Shown here piece by piece: positions 37,201 through 48,839 of a stretch of DNA of 64,000 nt. A program made the position numbers and the translations under genes. Below the pieces are notes generated by a model. That model saw nothing but the letters and a program-made list of their open reading frames with translations. It ran no database searches and was not told where the DNA came from. Within the stretch, counting starts at the first letter, position 1. Every line of letters begins with the position of its first letter. The DNA is taken from contig JARBJD010000012.1 in NCBI GenBank assembly GCA_033064195.1, forward strand, positions 372,001 to 436,000, written 5' to 3'. Source of the stretch: Blattamonas nauphoetae (taxonomy: Eukaryota > Preaxostyla > Oxymonadida).

Positions 37201-38328
37201 GGCGTGGAATTGACAAACAAGGACCCGTCCACAAAATTGCAGGTTCACTTTGGAGACTGTCAAGTTGTCAGCGGGAAAGAAGTCCACACCAAAATTGTGA
37301 CAATCAAAAACGACTCGGCGTTCTCACTCGTCCCGCAGCTGGCCATCAGCGACACTGGGTTCTCTGGTGCTGTGAAGCCGTTCTTCCTGTCGTCATCGTC
37401 GTCGACCTCGGCCACCATCGAGCCAGGCGGAACCCGCCCGTTCACAATCTGTTTCGCGCCGACCCAACACGCCCACTTCTACTCAGCACTGCTCACAGTG
37501 AAGGTCGCTGCCTCTCCCACAGCACTGAACATCCCTCTGGACGGAGAAGGATGGGCATCACCCGTCTTCATCACGGGCGATCGGCCGGATGAGAAAGACA
37601 AGGGAGCAAACAGCGCAGTTGTGCTGTCGTCGTTCACTCGCCCCACTCGAATCTCAACACCACATGCACCTCTCCCAAGCAACCTTGTTCTCTTCTTCAC
37701 AGCTGACGATGTGTTTGACGAGGACATTCTCAAGAAGCGAGTCGAACGAGAGAAACTTCCGCCGCTTTCGCTGAACCAGCCGAAGAGATGCCGAGTCCGT
37801 TACGTCACATTTGGGTGTCCATTCAAACCGACAGCCGAAGACCTGATTCCTCTCGACATCGAAGAAGCTGGGGACGATGCTGGGAAGAAAGGAAAGAAAG
37901 GGAAGGGAGGGACCGAAGAGAAGGCTGCGGACAAGAAAGACGCGAAAGGAGGAAAGGGAGAGCAGTGTGAGTTCACAATCAGCGATCCAAGTCAGGACGC
38001 GTTGAAAGCGGGGTTCAAGTGGACAGGAACCAAAATCACATTCGATTCAAGCACTCCGGCTGCGACAGACAAGGCTGATGGGGAGAAGGGAAAGAAAGGC
38101 AAGGGGGAGGAAGCAGAGGACGGCGGAGTCTCCGTCTCGCAGTTTGTTCAGTCGCTGTACATCGCACTCGTTAATACTCGCACTTTCTGTTTCGAGTATT
38201 CGCCTCCAAATCCGTCAACGTCTCCGTTTCTCCCGGGCACATGGCTGAGCACAACAGCGCAGTGCTCGTTGAAAACGGGATCATTTTCTCATGCAATGAC
38301 CATCACTCTCAAAGCCTGCTTTGAATGA
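31236..38328 (+). CDS. CFAP74-like axonemal protein (coiled coil plus ASH domains)
   Basis: Seven exons join in frame to about 2,262 residues: 31236-31283, 31370-31474, 31517-31724, 31787-31812, 31850-32017, 32058-32233 and 32271-38328. The first, 16-codon exon is the least certain. Residues 1 to about 330 form a charged coiled coil. An acidic linker follows near 400, then several beta-sandwich ASH/HYDIN-type modules start near 625, each with an 'F..F.V....T....T..N.S' pattern. Lys/Glu-rich insertions lie near 1505-1570 and 2110-2180. This order matches CFAP74/FAP74 of the central-pair C1 projection; HYDIN, CFAP65 or CFAP47 are alternatives because the modules are alike. All small introns are 37-86 bases. 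One (31475-31516, 42 bases) keeps frame if retained. Confidence 0.65.
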
Positions 38329-38464
38329 AGACATTTCACGCACGAATACTCTTTATTTATCTTTATTTTTCATCTTGTTTCATCACTTCGAAAGCTTTCT
38401 TCATTTTTCCATCTTTACAAATCGACCATACTCTTCTGGTCTCATCGTCGTACTCTCCAATTCG

Positions 38465-39903
38465 ATGAAAAGAAATGGATCCAAAATGAAGGTTGGGTCA
38501 TATGCCCGCTTGCAATCGAATGATTCAGGATTCCGTTTGTTTAACTCTCCTACAACTCCCTCATTCTCACATCTTTGTAGAACAGGTAAAGATCATTGGA
38601 CAACGCCTAAATGCTCAGGATGAGGAGGAATTCTATGTTCACTTTCAAGGATGTATTCATTTTTTGTATCTTTTATCGCTTTAGTTGATGCAAGACTCGA
38701 TACTTGGGTACCAAAATCTTCATTGCAGGAAGATGAGACATATAGACCTTCCAGACCCGTATTTCCGCTTTTTTGAGATATTCGATCTATATTTTACAGA
38801 GTCGACAAACAATATCACTTGCACCCCATCCAGATTCAGATATCGTCATCCATCCATTCGATGTGTTCGATGAATTCCTCCCTGACACTGTAGTCCATCA
38901 AACCGTCCATATGGTAAAGAATATTGAGCAGATTGTGTTGAATGGATATATTATTGATTGTTGGTATTCATCACCATACCCACTCCCATCGAAATCTGTT
39001 CATCAGCTCTTCCTTTGTGATTTTTGTCTTTCGCCATTTCTAACCATCGAAGAAAAGAGTGAACATGATTTCCATTGTCGCATTAACCGTCCTCCTGGAA
39101 GGGAAATCTATCGAACTGGCAATTTATCTATCTTTCATGTTTTGGGAGCTCAGTTTCCATACTATTGTCAAAATCTCTCTCTCTTGGGTCGATTGTTTAT
39201 GTCACATAAGGCCGTATCATATGATGTGACACCCTTTGAGTATCTCGTCCTCACAGAATGTTCTAATGATGGCGCACACATCCTTGGATTCTATTCCAAA
39301 GAAGTTGATCCCGCAGCATTTTTCTGTCTCTCTTGCATCACTGTCTTTCCTCCTTATCAACGGAAGGGATATGGACGGCTTTTGGTGGCTCTCTGCTACG
39401 AAATTTGTGGGATTGAAAAAAGGATTGGAACTCCTGAACGACCGTTGAGTGATTTAGGTCGACATGTTTTTCTGTCTTATTGGAAGGATTTAGTCATTCC
39501 TTCTCTCGTCAGTGTTTTTGCACGAGTTCCTGAAGGTGAAAAGCCAACAACCACATTCACGCTCGCTGACCTTGCGGCAGAGAATCATCTTCACGCTGAT
39601 GATGTCCTATTCACACTACGGCATTATGGAGTCGTCACCACACTTGATAGCAAGTTCCACTTCTCCATGACACTTCAAGAAATCATGGCGCTTGCTGAAA
39701 AAGCCAAGCCGACAGGTCTTCCGCCAGGAGAATTGAGGTGGATACCCAGACGATGCACTGTCCTCAACGATGAAGTTGACACTCCAACAACTCCGAGTAC
39801 ACTCGACATCACAGTCTACGAACACCACAGGCGGAGAGTGAATGATAGAAGTTTGCCTCGTTCCTTCGATTCTTTTTCCAGAAAGTGGCATTTCGAGGGA
39901 TAG
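38465..39903 (+). CDS. MYST-family histone acetyltransferase (Esa1/Tip60 type)
   Basis: It transfers acetyl from acetyl-CoA to histone lysines in the nucleus, usually within a NuA4-like complex. Exons 38465-38534, 38581-38652, 38685-38758 and 38800-39903 give 439 residues. A chromo-barrel (EEFYVHFQGFDARLDTW) lies at about 35-60 and is only readable after removing a 32-base intron. The C2HC finger (CDFC...H....C) is near 145-170, the FYSKE loop with the autoacetylated lysine follows, then a cysteine in SCITVFP, the acetyl-CoA loop QRKGYG near 260 and the PLSDLG motif. All key residues are present. The start is the first ATG of the exon (38465); a second in-frame ATG at 38486 is possible. It ends with TAG. 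Confidence 0.9.
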
Positions 39904-40015
39904 TTCGTAGATCCTCGAGGCAATCAGCGGGCCATCAGCAATCTGATTATGCTGACAAACTTCAATCCACCCCTGAATTCATCGTCTCATGGGTTTGATC
40001 GTTTTAGATGTGCAT

Positions 40016-43000
40016 ATGACGCAAGAAGAATCAGACAAACCACTCATTTTACCCAGTAGTGTAGACTTGGATCGATTTGTGGAGGTATCAAGATCCTTCT
40101 TCACATAATATCACTTCTCAATTTTCATCATTTCTTTTCTCATCCAAGGCACGCTCAAAAGAGATCACTAAACTCAAAGAAGATATAATTGCTGTTTGTT
40201 CTTTCTTTCGTGGAGTATTTATCTGAAACATTAGAGAAAGAAGGACAAAACCAAACGTTCATTCCAGACACTTCCACGACACATGAGACGTCGTTCACAA
40301 AGTCACAACCTTCATCGAGTACCTGTTTCTATTCGTGCTTGGGCAGAAAAGGAATTTGAGCGGTCTAAGCCCAATCATCATCCACCAGGCCGCGCCAAGC
40401 GTAGATTCACGAAGCATCTCCTTCACCCAAAGCATCGATGGGAGCGTGAATTTGACGCCCGTTCTTTGACTCCTACGAAGGTCCTTACTCTCGACAAATC
40501 AAAATACCAACATCTTCTGAAAGCAAGTGAGAAAACTGACAAACAACCAAAGGAGCCGCTTACCTACAGCACAATCGAAAAAGCCAACAAAGGAGTTTGG
40601 CTTCCAACGCATGTGTGGCACGCTAAACGATTTTTTATGAGAAAGCGATGGGGATACATGCTGGCCACAGAACATCATCAAAAATCGTTCAAAGCCATCA
40701 AGGCTGCCCTGACGGGAGGATGCGCCATCCACGATGCTTCATATCTCAACACAATCGGAATTTGTGGTGACGCGCAACGTATTATACAAGTAATTAATGC
40801 ATTTGTCCCACTCCTCACACTCCATGCATCAGACTCACTCCAATCGATTTTGTTGAGTGAAAAACGAGAAATATATACCACATTGTATCACCCAAATCTC
40901 TATCCATATGGAGCGATTGGACAATGCTCTCTCATCTTTACAACCAATTCAGTGCACACATCATTTGATTCCACATCAGAATCTGCCCAAGTTTCAACGT
41001 CAGATCAGCTCCTTGTCTGCATCCACCCCACTGTTCGTGCAGAATTCCTCGACGCACTTTTTGTTCACATCATGAACACAGAGGGATTGGAAATTCCCAA
41101 CGAACAAATCCCTCGGATAAAGCAAGCAGATCCGTCGATGTCATCTCCATCCCGATGGGCCATTGGATCGCTGCAAGTGGTCGACTACCGTCGCCACTTC
41201 TGCCGCTTTCAACTTCGAGGCCCACTGTCTCTCCTCCTTCTCCAATCCTGCCTCAATCCGTTCATCCCAACGGATCTCACGACGCGCATGAAAAACGAGG
41301 ACGGCACTCCAAATCCTGCCTTCCAGCCATTCTTCGGAGATGCCCAAACACTGAAAGAGCAGGCCGACCATTGGCACTCTCTGTTTGTAGCTCCGAATGC
41401 CTCGTATCTTCCACCAAACTCAGTCATCCCTCTCCGAGTCGTCGATCCTCGCTTCGACTCACCCCAACCGAAGCTCCTTTGGTCAGTTCAGCGGAGAACA
41501 TCTGTCAAACTCTCCGATGACATCATTCAGGCACTGCAGACAGCTACTGGGAAAGGGAAGGACTTGATTGTATACGAATGGACGCTCGATCAGCACCCGT
41601 TCAAGAAGGAGGAGGAGGAGGGACATCAGTCAGTCGACGACAAGTTCCCCGCTCGATTCATCAAAGATTATCTGGCTGAGTCTCGGACGACCCAACAGAG
41701 TGTGTTTTCGCCAAGTGTCGAAAATGCAGCAATTTCATACTTCACACACGCAATCTCGGCGGGAATCGATACGAATTCAGTTCCTCAACATTCTTCTCTC
41801 ACCTCCCCACTCTTCGATGCGTCGGGGTTGGCATGGATGACCGGTCTCCAATACACTCCTCCTCGGTTGAATGGGAACCACGAGATTATTGTTCCACAAA
41901 GCACCACTTACGATCTGACACACTTTGTGAGGGAGTGCATTCTAATTGGAATCAAATCAAAACAACTCGCTTCAGTCAATCTCACGCTGGAAGGAGTGGC
42001 AAGCGAGATCAACCAAACAATTGCGGAGATGAAGGAAAGACGAGAAAGAGCAGCCACGCTCAAAGCTGTCAGGAAAGCCATTCGACTCAATCCCGAAGAA
42101 GATGGAAAGGAAAAAAAGGAAAAACAGGACGAAGATAAACAAACACCAACACCTTCCAATCAAAGCACAGGTGACAATACTTCGGAAATGCTTAAAGATG
42201 ACGCCGCTCCCAAACCAGAGACCGATTCCGCCGTCCAGGAAGACAAAGCCGACGTGCAGAACCAGCAACAGTTTCTGGAAGCAATGGAAAAGTTCACAGC
42301 CAAGTCGATCCAAGAAAAAGGCCAGAAATTCAACCGCTACCCGACCAACGAATGGAAGAGTGCTGAATGGCCGTACTGCTTCACACCTTCGCTCCTTCTG
42401 ATCCAACAGCCAGCCAATGCCTACAGACCTTTCAAGGCTTACTGGGTCAGGCCGGAGGTCGAGAAGAAACCGGAGGATGGCACAGAACCACCAAAAACAG
42501 AACCTGAACCTGTCCAACCCAAACAGCAACAGAAACATAAAAAGAAAAAGAAGAAATTCAACGAGCTGATCCAGGAGGAGAATGTTGCTCTGATTCAAGT
42601 TGCACAGCAGCAGGACCCAGAAGGATCGTTCCTGCTAAAGAAACCATGGACGGAACGAATGAAAGCCAAAAAGCAGAAGCAGAAAATGGAATTGGGCATC
42701 CCAATCTCATCAGGAAAACCCCCTTCAACCTCTCCATCCGATCCACAACCCGGACAGGAACAGACTGAAGACGGCACAGAACCAAAGCCTCCTCCAAACA
42801 AACCCCGGATAACGAAAGAGATGAGAGCGAGTGTTATTTCAAAAATCGGCGGCGGGATGGATGTTATCTGCCCTTCGGAGTGGGCAATGCCTCTCTTCAT
42901 GGCGTTTGTGTCAAGCGGAGCTGTTCCTTTCGGAGTCGATGAGGCGGTTCAGTTGGAACTGGAAACAATGTCATTTGGACTTGTGGAAACCACTCAGGAG

Positions 43001-44356
43001 AACCCGCCATTCACGTCGACTTCTTCCGCGTTTCCCCTTCTCTTCCCAACTCACCAACCAGACACGTTCTCCTCAGCAAGACAGAATGTCATCACCCTTC
43101 TGGACGCAATGCAAAAGGAAGGGAGGAAAGCAGGACGAGGACTCCACGAGGACCTGGGTCGATGGAAAGCAGCCCGACTGGACTCTCCGTTCGTCTGCGA
43201 CTGGGAGTCGCTGTGGTCATCTCCATCAGAAACACCTGAACAGGCATCATCCGAAATGGAGACAGACGCTGCAGACCAAAACGAACCGTTGAAGATCAGC
43301 GAGTTGATGGCAAAGCTCCTGCAGTACGGTTCAGACAAGCAGAGATGGGCTGCCAGTCAGAGCCAGATCAAAAAGGTGCTCAAGTACGAAAAGGTGAGAG
43401 AGAGCCTGTTGGGCGAGGAACGGAAGGATGTGAACGTCATCTGGAAGCAGAAACGTACCCACAGCGGAAGTGATCCTCTGACTGACCAACCGTCAAAGCC
43501 GGACAACGATGACTCAACTCTCACTCCTCACGAAGCGCTCGCTCAGTTCTCGAAGAAGATCAATGCACCAAACGAGATCGTCACATCTCAATCAATGAAA
43601 CAACAGCAAGATCCTCCTCCCAACGACTCTCTGGTCGCTCCCCCTCCCTCCAACCCGCTCATCCCTCCCCCTCCGACGGTCACGGTGATTGATTGCCCCC
43701 AGCCTCCTCCGATTGAGGAAGCGTTCTCGTTCTACACCACCCAACTCTCCGCCCCGTACCCCTCTCTCTCCCTCACCACACGACCATTCACACCATCTCG
43801 GGACACAATCACTCCTGTTCGCCAATCGCCTTTCTTCGTCCTTCGAGACAGGGAACAGCTGTGTGCCCTCTTCCCTGCACTCGTCCACCCTCGCTCGTTC
43901 AACCAAACAACAACCGCATTTCCTGTGAGCACTCTGCCGATGCCAGATATCCTTCGGACAGCTCTCATCCCTGTTTCCATCCGCACTTACAACGCTTACC
44001 CCGACCCAGCCTCTCCGCTCTACATCCTCAACGACAAACAAATCCAATTCGTAATGTCTAAGAACTTCTCAATCAGTCCTCTCAACATTCAACAAGCTCG
44101 TCCAGAAACCCGAGTTGGATTTGTTGTCGATGGGCACACTTCTCCAGTGCAGGGCAGTATCGGAATTGGGAAAGGGTTTGTCCGAGGAGACAAGATGTTC
44201 GAGTATCTTCAGCGATTTGCCACGAAGCAGTGTGATTCTTCTTTTCATGATGTTTTTAGGGGAGAAACTGTTCCCGCGTGTGTGCTTGTCTATTATCAGC
44301 AGGTCGCTGGTTGTAAGATGAGACTGGGTACTCTTACACTTTGCTTCGGACCATGA
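40016..44356 (+). CDS. POP1: POP1, RNase P/MRP protein subunit
   Basis: It is the large protein subunit that stabilises the RNA of RNase P (tRNA 5' processing) and RNase MRP (rRNA processing), in the nucleus and nucleolus. Exons 40016-40084, 40149-40193 and 40235-44356 give about 1,411 residues. The N-terminus carries the family signature FQTLPRHMRRRS near residues 48-59, and a WLPTHVWHAKRFFM segment follows. A POPLD domain is recognisable near 900-970 (EWAMPLFMAFVSSGAVPFG) and the C-terminal beta-barrel-like region ends ...MRLGTLTLCFGP. Long Lys/Glu/Gln/Pro-rich insertions between about 600 and 880 make it larger than animal or yeast POP1 (about 875-1,024 residues). The two introns are 64 and 41 bases. 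Confidence 0.9.
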
Positions 44357-44520
44357 TCTTCCCAATCATGCCTGACAACGAAAAGATGGTGAATTAAATA
44401 CCTTTTTTTATTTATTCATTGTTACCAATGGATACATGACATTCAAATATCATTTAGCGTCTTGAATGAATTCTCGTGTCAATGATCCCTCCATAATAAT
44501 AAACTTTAGTTTCTCAAAGA

Positions 44521-45481
44521 ATGAAGAAGGCGTCTGTTTCATCGACACCTCAACCATCTTTTTCATTAAATGCATTCCAAACAGCAGAAAGTCTCTTTCT
44601 AATATTCATCATCCTTTTTCTCTCAACTTTCAATTCGACTTCAATTTCTTGTATCGTGCTTGCTTATCCCATAAGATCGAGCCTCACGAGCAATCACAAC
44701 TCTTTATTCAAAAATTCCAGAGTTGACGGAACTTCATAAGGTTCACTCCTTTTTCTCGAGGATTTTAAAAACCGTTCTTCAGACATTTAAATCAGCAGAA
44801 CAACAGGTCAGAGACGGATGTATCTACCCAACATCCGCCCCTGAATCCAAACCATTAGAGTCAATTCTCCCAGAGAACTTAGTATATTTCACAATCATCA
44901 CCATCATTACTCATCTTCAGAAACTCAAAGAACTAGTTGATATTGTGTATAAACAGACAATACAAATGATGGAATTGTACGGTTCTATCAAGATTTGGGT
45001 TCAGCTAATGATGCCTTCCCATGGAAAAGTATTTTCATCCACAATTCTACATCATTCACATAGGCAAAGGTTTTCCAAGCGGGAGCGCTCACGGACATCG
45101 CAGCTCAACTTGACCAATGCGAAGATGGAATTTATGAGACAGACGATGCCATCAATGCCTACCGGTCATCAAGAATTGACATTGTCAACAATGTTTGGTT
45201 TTCTCTTGTTTCACAGTCATTTCCGTATTCAGATTGTTGCATTTCCAACTATCGAAGATTATAAGACGAGGTTGTACCAGTACGACCTTCACATGCATTT
45301 TACGATGTGTCTGTCCATCCGCGCAATGCGGGATGACATTGCAGAATGCCTTGATTTCCTCGCCAAGAACAAGCATCTCCTTGTTGACCACATACAGAGT
45401 CCTGTTCCAGGTGTTGACGAAGAAGTGACTCTAAAGGACATTATGCATATGGATGAGGATACTTTTCTTTCGATGTTTTAA
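44521..45481 (+). CDS. PA28/REG-family proteasome activator
   Basis: Homologues form a heptameric ring that caps the 20S proteasome and opens its gate without ATP. Exons 44521-44590, 44676-44740, 44783-44881, 44921-45028, 45070-45192 and 45233-45481 give 237 residues, normal for PA28. The assignment rests on the helix-2/activation-loop region (SIKIWVQLMMP), then the GALTDIAAQ helix and the FPTIEDYK...L..Y segment, as in PA28-gamma. Five introns of 39-85 bases interrupt it; those at 44741-44782 and 44882-44920 are multiples of three without stops and hide in a longer open frame. The first exon is the least certain. The C-terminus ends ...DEDTFLSMF, not the hydrophobic/Tyr tail that normally docks into the proteasome. 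Confidence 0.75.
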
Positions 45482-45846
45482 CATTTTAATTTGCAACATT
45501 TCACACAGGAATGGCGGTAATTGGCACACTTTCTATCAATTTCTTCACCTGGTCAACTCTGAAGTTTGTGATTCGACGATCTGCCCATGAAATCTGTTCA
45601 TTCATTGGAGCGTTGAGTTGAAGACAATGAGGAATGCTGTGGCTGCTGTAAACCTTTCTATGGTCATACTACATTACGATTTTCATCAATTTAGAAACAG
45701 TGAGCTCGAAATGAATAGACAGAAGAATGACAGCAAAATCGAAGAGGAAAAGGACATATCTTCCTCAATCCGATAAATAAACACAAATCAAGAGCAAGTG
45801 GAATGTCACTCATAAAAACAGGACACATCTGCATCTCATTCCCTCC
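45482..45846. other. Gap between convergent genes, possible small minus-strand exon
   Basis: These 365 bases lie between the activator and the coiled-coil gene. On the minus strand 45505-45650 is open and reads like coding sequence (about 48 residues, ...NEQISWADRRITNF..., stopping near 45508). An upstream ATG near 45759 begins a hydrophobic, signal-peptide-like stretch. I could not join the two with a convincing intron, so this is only a candidate small secreted-protein gene. Confidence 0.25.
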
Positions 45847-47598
45847 TCATCCATCCTCCGACTCGTCCGAATCATCAGTTGGGGCGGCCCGCACTGATCC
45901 TGTCTGCCCCAACATCGACTTCCGCGTCTGCAGCGTGTTTGTGATAGCCTGGTGCAGGGCGAGAGAGAGACCAAGCGGAGTGTCCTTCTCGTCAGGCCCT
46001 TGGATTAGTGTGGATGTGATTGTCGATCCGCCAGATGTGTTGAAAGGTGTTGATTTCGTTATTTCTGGCGATGCTGTGAGAGAGTTCACACTTGACACAC
46101 TCTTCCTCTGCTTCCGTATCTTCTCCTGATTGACAGAGCCTTCTGAGGCTTGTGTGTTGTCCGCAGTGGACAGTGCATCAAACAGTGTGATGTCTTCCCA
46201 GTCCTCACTTCCCAAGCTGCTCAGGTCGCCACCCTCCTTCACAATCGGCTTGTTCGCCATTTTGGGATTTGTTGACGGGTGGCGAATGAGTGGAGAGAGG
46301 GGGAACTGAAGTGGGGAGTGGGGAGGAGAGGAGAGGGAGGGGACAGTCGCGCTGTCTCCTGGATCTTCCTCGCCCAGCAGCGCCGACGATGAGAGCGGAC
46401 TCAGCGGGATTGACTGCTGCGGCATCATCTGCTTCCAACGTTGTTCTTCCAACTCGGCACGCCTCTCCTTCTCCCACTCAACTCGCATTTCTCGCGCGGC
46501 TGTGTCTTCGAGTGCCATCCACAACTGCTCTTCTTCCTCGCGACGCTTCTCCCGAGCCAAGCGACGAGCTTCCTTTTCTTTGATTCTCAGCGCTCGTCGA
46601 TGTTCGCTCTCCTCGGTTTCTCGTTTTCGTTCTTCTTCGTTTTCGTTCTGTGTCACTTTCTCAACATCTACACTCGTCGAGAATGATGATGGGGCGAGTG
46701 AGGTTTGAAGTTCTTCCTCAATCGACGTATCAAAAATCACAATTGCATCCATTTTCGAGTTGAGATCTGAAATCACTGAAATTGGTTGGGGGTGGAGAAA
46801 ATCGCCCACAATCTGCCCGCTTTGCATCGTATGATCTGTTTTGAAGTCTTCTTCGATTGTGACGACACGACGGCGACGGGTTTTTGGTGGAAACTGTCTC
46901 GTCGAGCTGAGCAGGTCAACTGGGTCAATTGTCATGTCAACTGATCGCAAATCAGCAGTAGTGCTCGGTTCGGATTGTGTTGGTTCACAAGACGATGAAG
47001 AATCGCTGCGAGAGAGACGAGTTTGGGATGAAAAGGAAGAGAGTATTGGATCTGAAGTGATTGTGGTCTGTGAAGGTGGTGTGGCAGGCGTAGTAGGAAG
47101 TTTCTGCACGCTGGGGAATGGTGCTGAACCCCTTCGAGTGAGATGATACATGTCTGCAGTTGGGTCAATAAAAACATCGATTGTTTCGTTTTCTTTTGGT
47201 TTTCGTCTGAAGAGTTGTCAAGAACACATGAATGACACACGCTACTACCGCTTTCAATGCAGTTAATGCAATTTGGAGATTGTCTGAAATGGACTCGAAC
47301 TCGCTTTCCTCGAGTGATGGAGGATTCGTGAAGGGTTCCTGTTGTAACAAAACTTTCATCCGAACAAAATTCTTCGAGGATCTCTCGATCAATGCCTGAT
47401 TAAAAAGTGGAAAGATTGTGAGACAGAAAGAGAGAGACGAACTGAAAGTTTGTTCAAGTCTCGCTTTGTGTATACGAGGTTCTTGTTGATAAACAACAAT
47501 CCAATTGATGCTTCCTGTCCTGTGATCACAAATTCATCATTCAATCGTTCCAGAGGTCCTGCCTGTTTTCGGGATCTGAATTCATCGAGAAGAGTCAT
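45847..47598 (-). CDS. Coiled-coil, Ser-rich hypothetical protein
   Basis: The ATG at 47598 opens an exon beginning MTLLDEFRSRKQ. An intron of about 46 bases (GTTCGT...AATCAG) leads to a second exon (ALIERSSKNF...), and a 34-base intron (GTGTGTC...CTTCAG) leads to the long last exon that stops at 45847. The total is about 550 residues. After an N-terminal helical part of about 100 residues the sequence is Ser/Thr/Pro-rich, then a highly charged single coiled coil (Glu/Arg-rich, about 60 residues), then more low complexity and an acidic end (DDSDESEDG). I recognise no family. The N-terminal part might be a small cytoskeleton- or membrane-associated module. It is divergent from the left DUF1963 copy, 169 bases away. 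Confidence 0.55.
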
Positions 47599-47767
47599 CT
47601 GTCCCGACCAGCGTGATTCTCTTCAGAAAAAGAAAAGATTGTTGAAATTTCAAACACAATGAAACTTTTGTTTCCTGTTGGAACCCCAGAAACACCGAGT
47701 GTGAAAAATGAGAAGGATTGTTGTTTTCTTTTAAGAAAGGGCTGAAAAAGGCGTGAAGTCAGAACGC

Positions 47768-48655
47768 ATGGACAAGCATAAAGCGAGAGAAAGATACGTC
47801 AGTGGAGAAGAGAAGAAGAATGAATTTTATCAAAAACTGGAAAAGATGTTGGATGAGCGGACAAAGACACCCAGTCTTCCTTACAAGCTGATTCCTCAGA
47901 AGACAAGTCGATACGACAGCAAGATGTTCGGTGAGCCCTACCTGCCGCCTGGCTTTGAATATCCTCTCACTGTTGTTCCTTCTGTACCATCCGGTGGAGC
48001 TGGTAGCCAACCCCCTGCAGCGGATAGCGAGGACAAACCACTCCCGCTTGTCTTCCTCGGGCAACTGAACTTCGAGACTCTCCCACATGTTCCCGACTTT
48101 CCCACAGCGGGTATTCTGCAGGTGTACATCGATCCAAGACGAGACGTGTACGGGATCAATTTTGACGACCAAACATTGCAAACGACTTGGAGAATGATCT
48201 ACCATCCAACAATCGAGCACGACGAAACCAAACTTCAACAACCACCAACCACATTCGCAGAGGGATATATGCCAGGGGATGTCGAGTGCTTGATTGCTCC
48301 AGAATCAGTTGTCGAAGAGCGACTCTCCACATACGACTATCGATTCAGCACCTTGTGGGAAGAAACTGTACAGCAAGAAGCAATTGAACTTGGAATTGAG
48401 CAATGGGATTGCTATGATCGTCTGAATCCAAACGAAATATCACTAACACACAAAATTGGAGGCTATCCTGGCTTCACCCAAGAAGATCCACGCCACCAAG
48501 AGAGGTACAGTGAGTTTGATGTCTTATTGTGGCAAAGCAACAGTGACGACACACTTATGTGGGGGGATATGGGGGTAGCAAACTTTTTCATCCGACGAGA
48601 AGACCTTGTGGCATGTCGTTTCGACAGAGTTCTATACAATTGGGACTGCTCATAG
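47768..48655 (+). CDS. YwqG-like DUF1963 protein, left copy
   Basis: This single exon encodes 295 residues. The family signature is clear in the last 100 residues: IGGYPGFTQEDPR, then LLWQSNSD, WGDMGVANFFI and a final YNWDC motif. LPPGFEYPL and FLGQLNFETLP near the front also fit. YwqG/DUF1963 proteins occur widely in bacteria and protists; their role is unknown. The gene sits in the left arm of the 2.5-kb inverted repeat and differs from the right copy by only a few residues (for example Thr versus Lys before HKIGG). Its first 13 codons (MDKHKARERYVSG) lie outside the repeat and replace the MTTDV start of the other copy, so its 5' end and promoter are new. A GTG at 47753 is rejected as start. 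Confidence 0.75.
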   Translation: MDKHKARERYVSGEEKKNEFYQKLEKMLDERTKTPSLPYKLIPQKTSRYDSKMFGEPYLPPGFEYPLTVVPSVPSGGAGSQPPAADSEDKPLPLVFLGQLNFETLPHVPDFPTAGILQVYIDPRRDVYGINFDDQTLQTTWRMIYHPTIEHDETKLQQPPTTFAEGYMPGDVECLIAPESVVEERLSTYDYRFSTLWEETVQQEAIELGIEQWDCYDRLNPNEISLTHKIGGYPGFTQEDPRHQERYSEFDVLLWQSNSDDTLMWGDMGVANFFIRREDLVACRFDRVLYNWDCS

Positions 48656-48764
48656 TCATCGTTGGGCGATGCTTTCTGTTCAAATTAGTCACTTCACCCA
48701 TCTGCCAGAATTCTCAGTTTTGGGATGGATTTTTAAAAAGGGTTTTGAAACACAAAAACATGAA

Positions 48765-48804
48765 GGCGATATATTCAACAGAAAGGCGATATATTCAACA
48801 GAAA
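48765..48804 (+). repeat. Tandem 20-bp duplication (two units)
   Basis: The unit GGCGATATATTCAACAGAAA is repeated twice without a gap in the space between the two convergent genes of the arm. The mirrored pair lies at 51953-51992, so the tandem arose before the arm was duplicated. Confidence 0.85.
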
Positions 48805-48839
48805 AGTCAGAAAAACGTGGATCCTCTACAAAGGGGCAT

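Noticed and set aside
44723-45481. Single 252-residue unspliced protein in place of the PA28 gene
   Set aside because: It needs a TTG start and translates several introns; only the spliced version gives the PA28 motifs in order.
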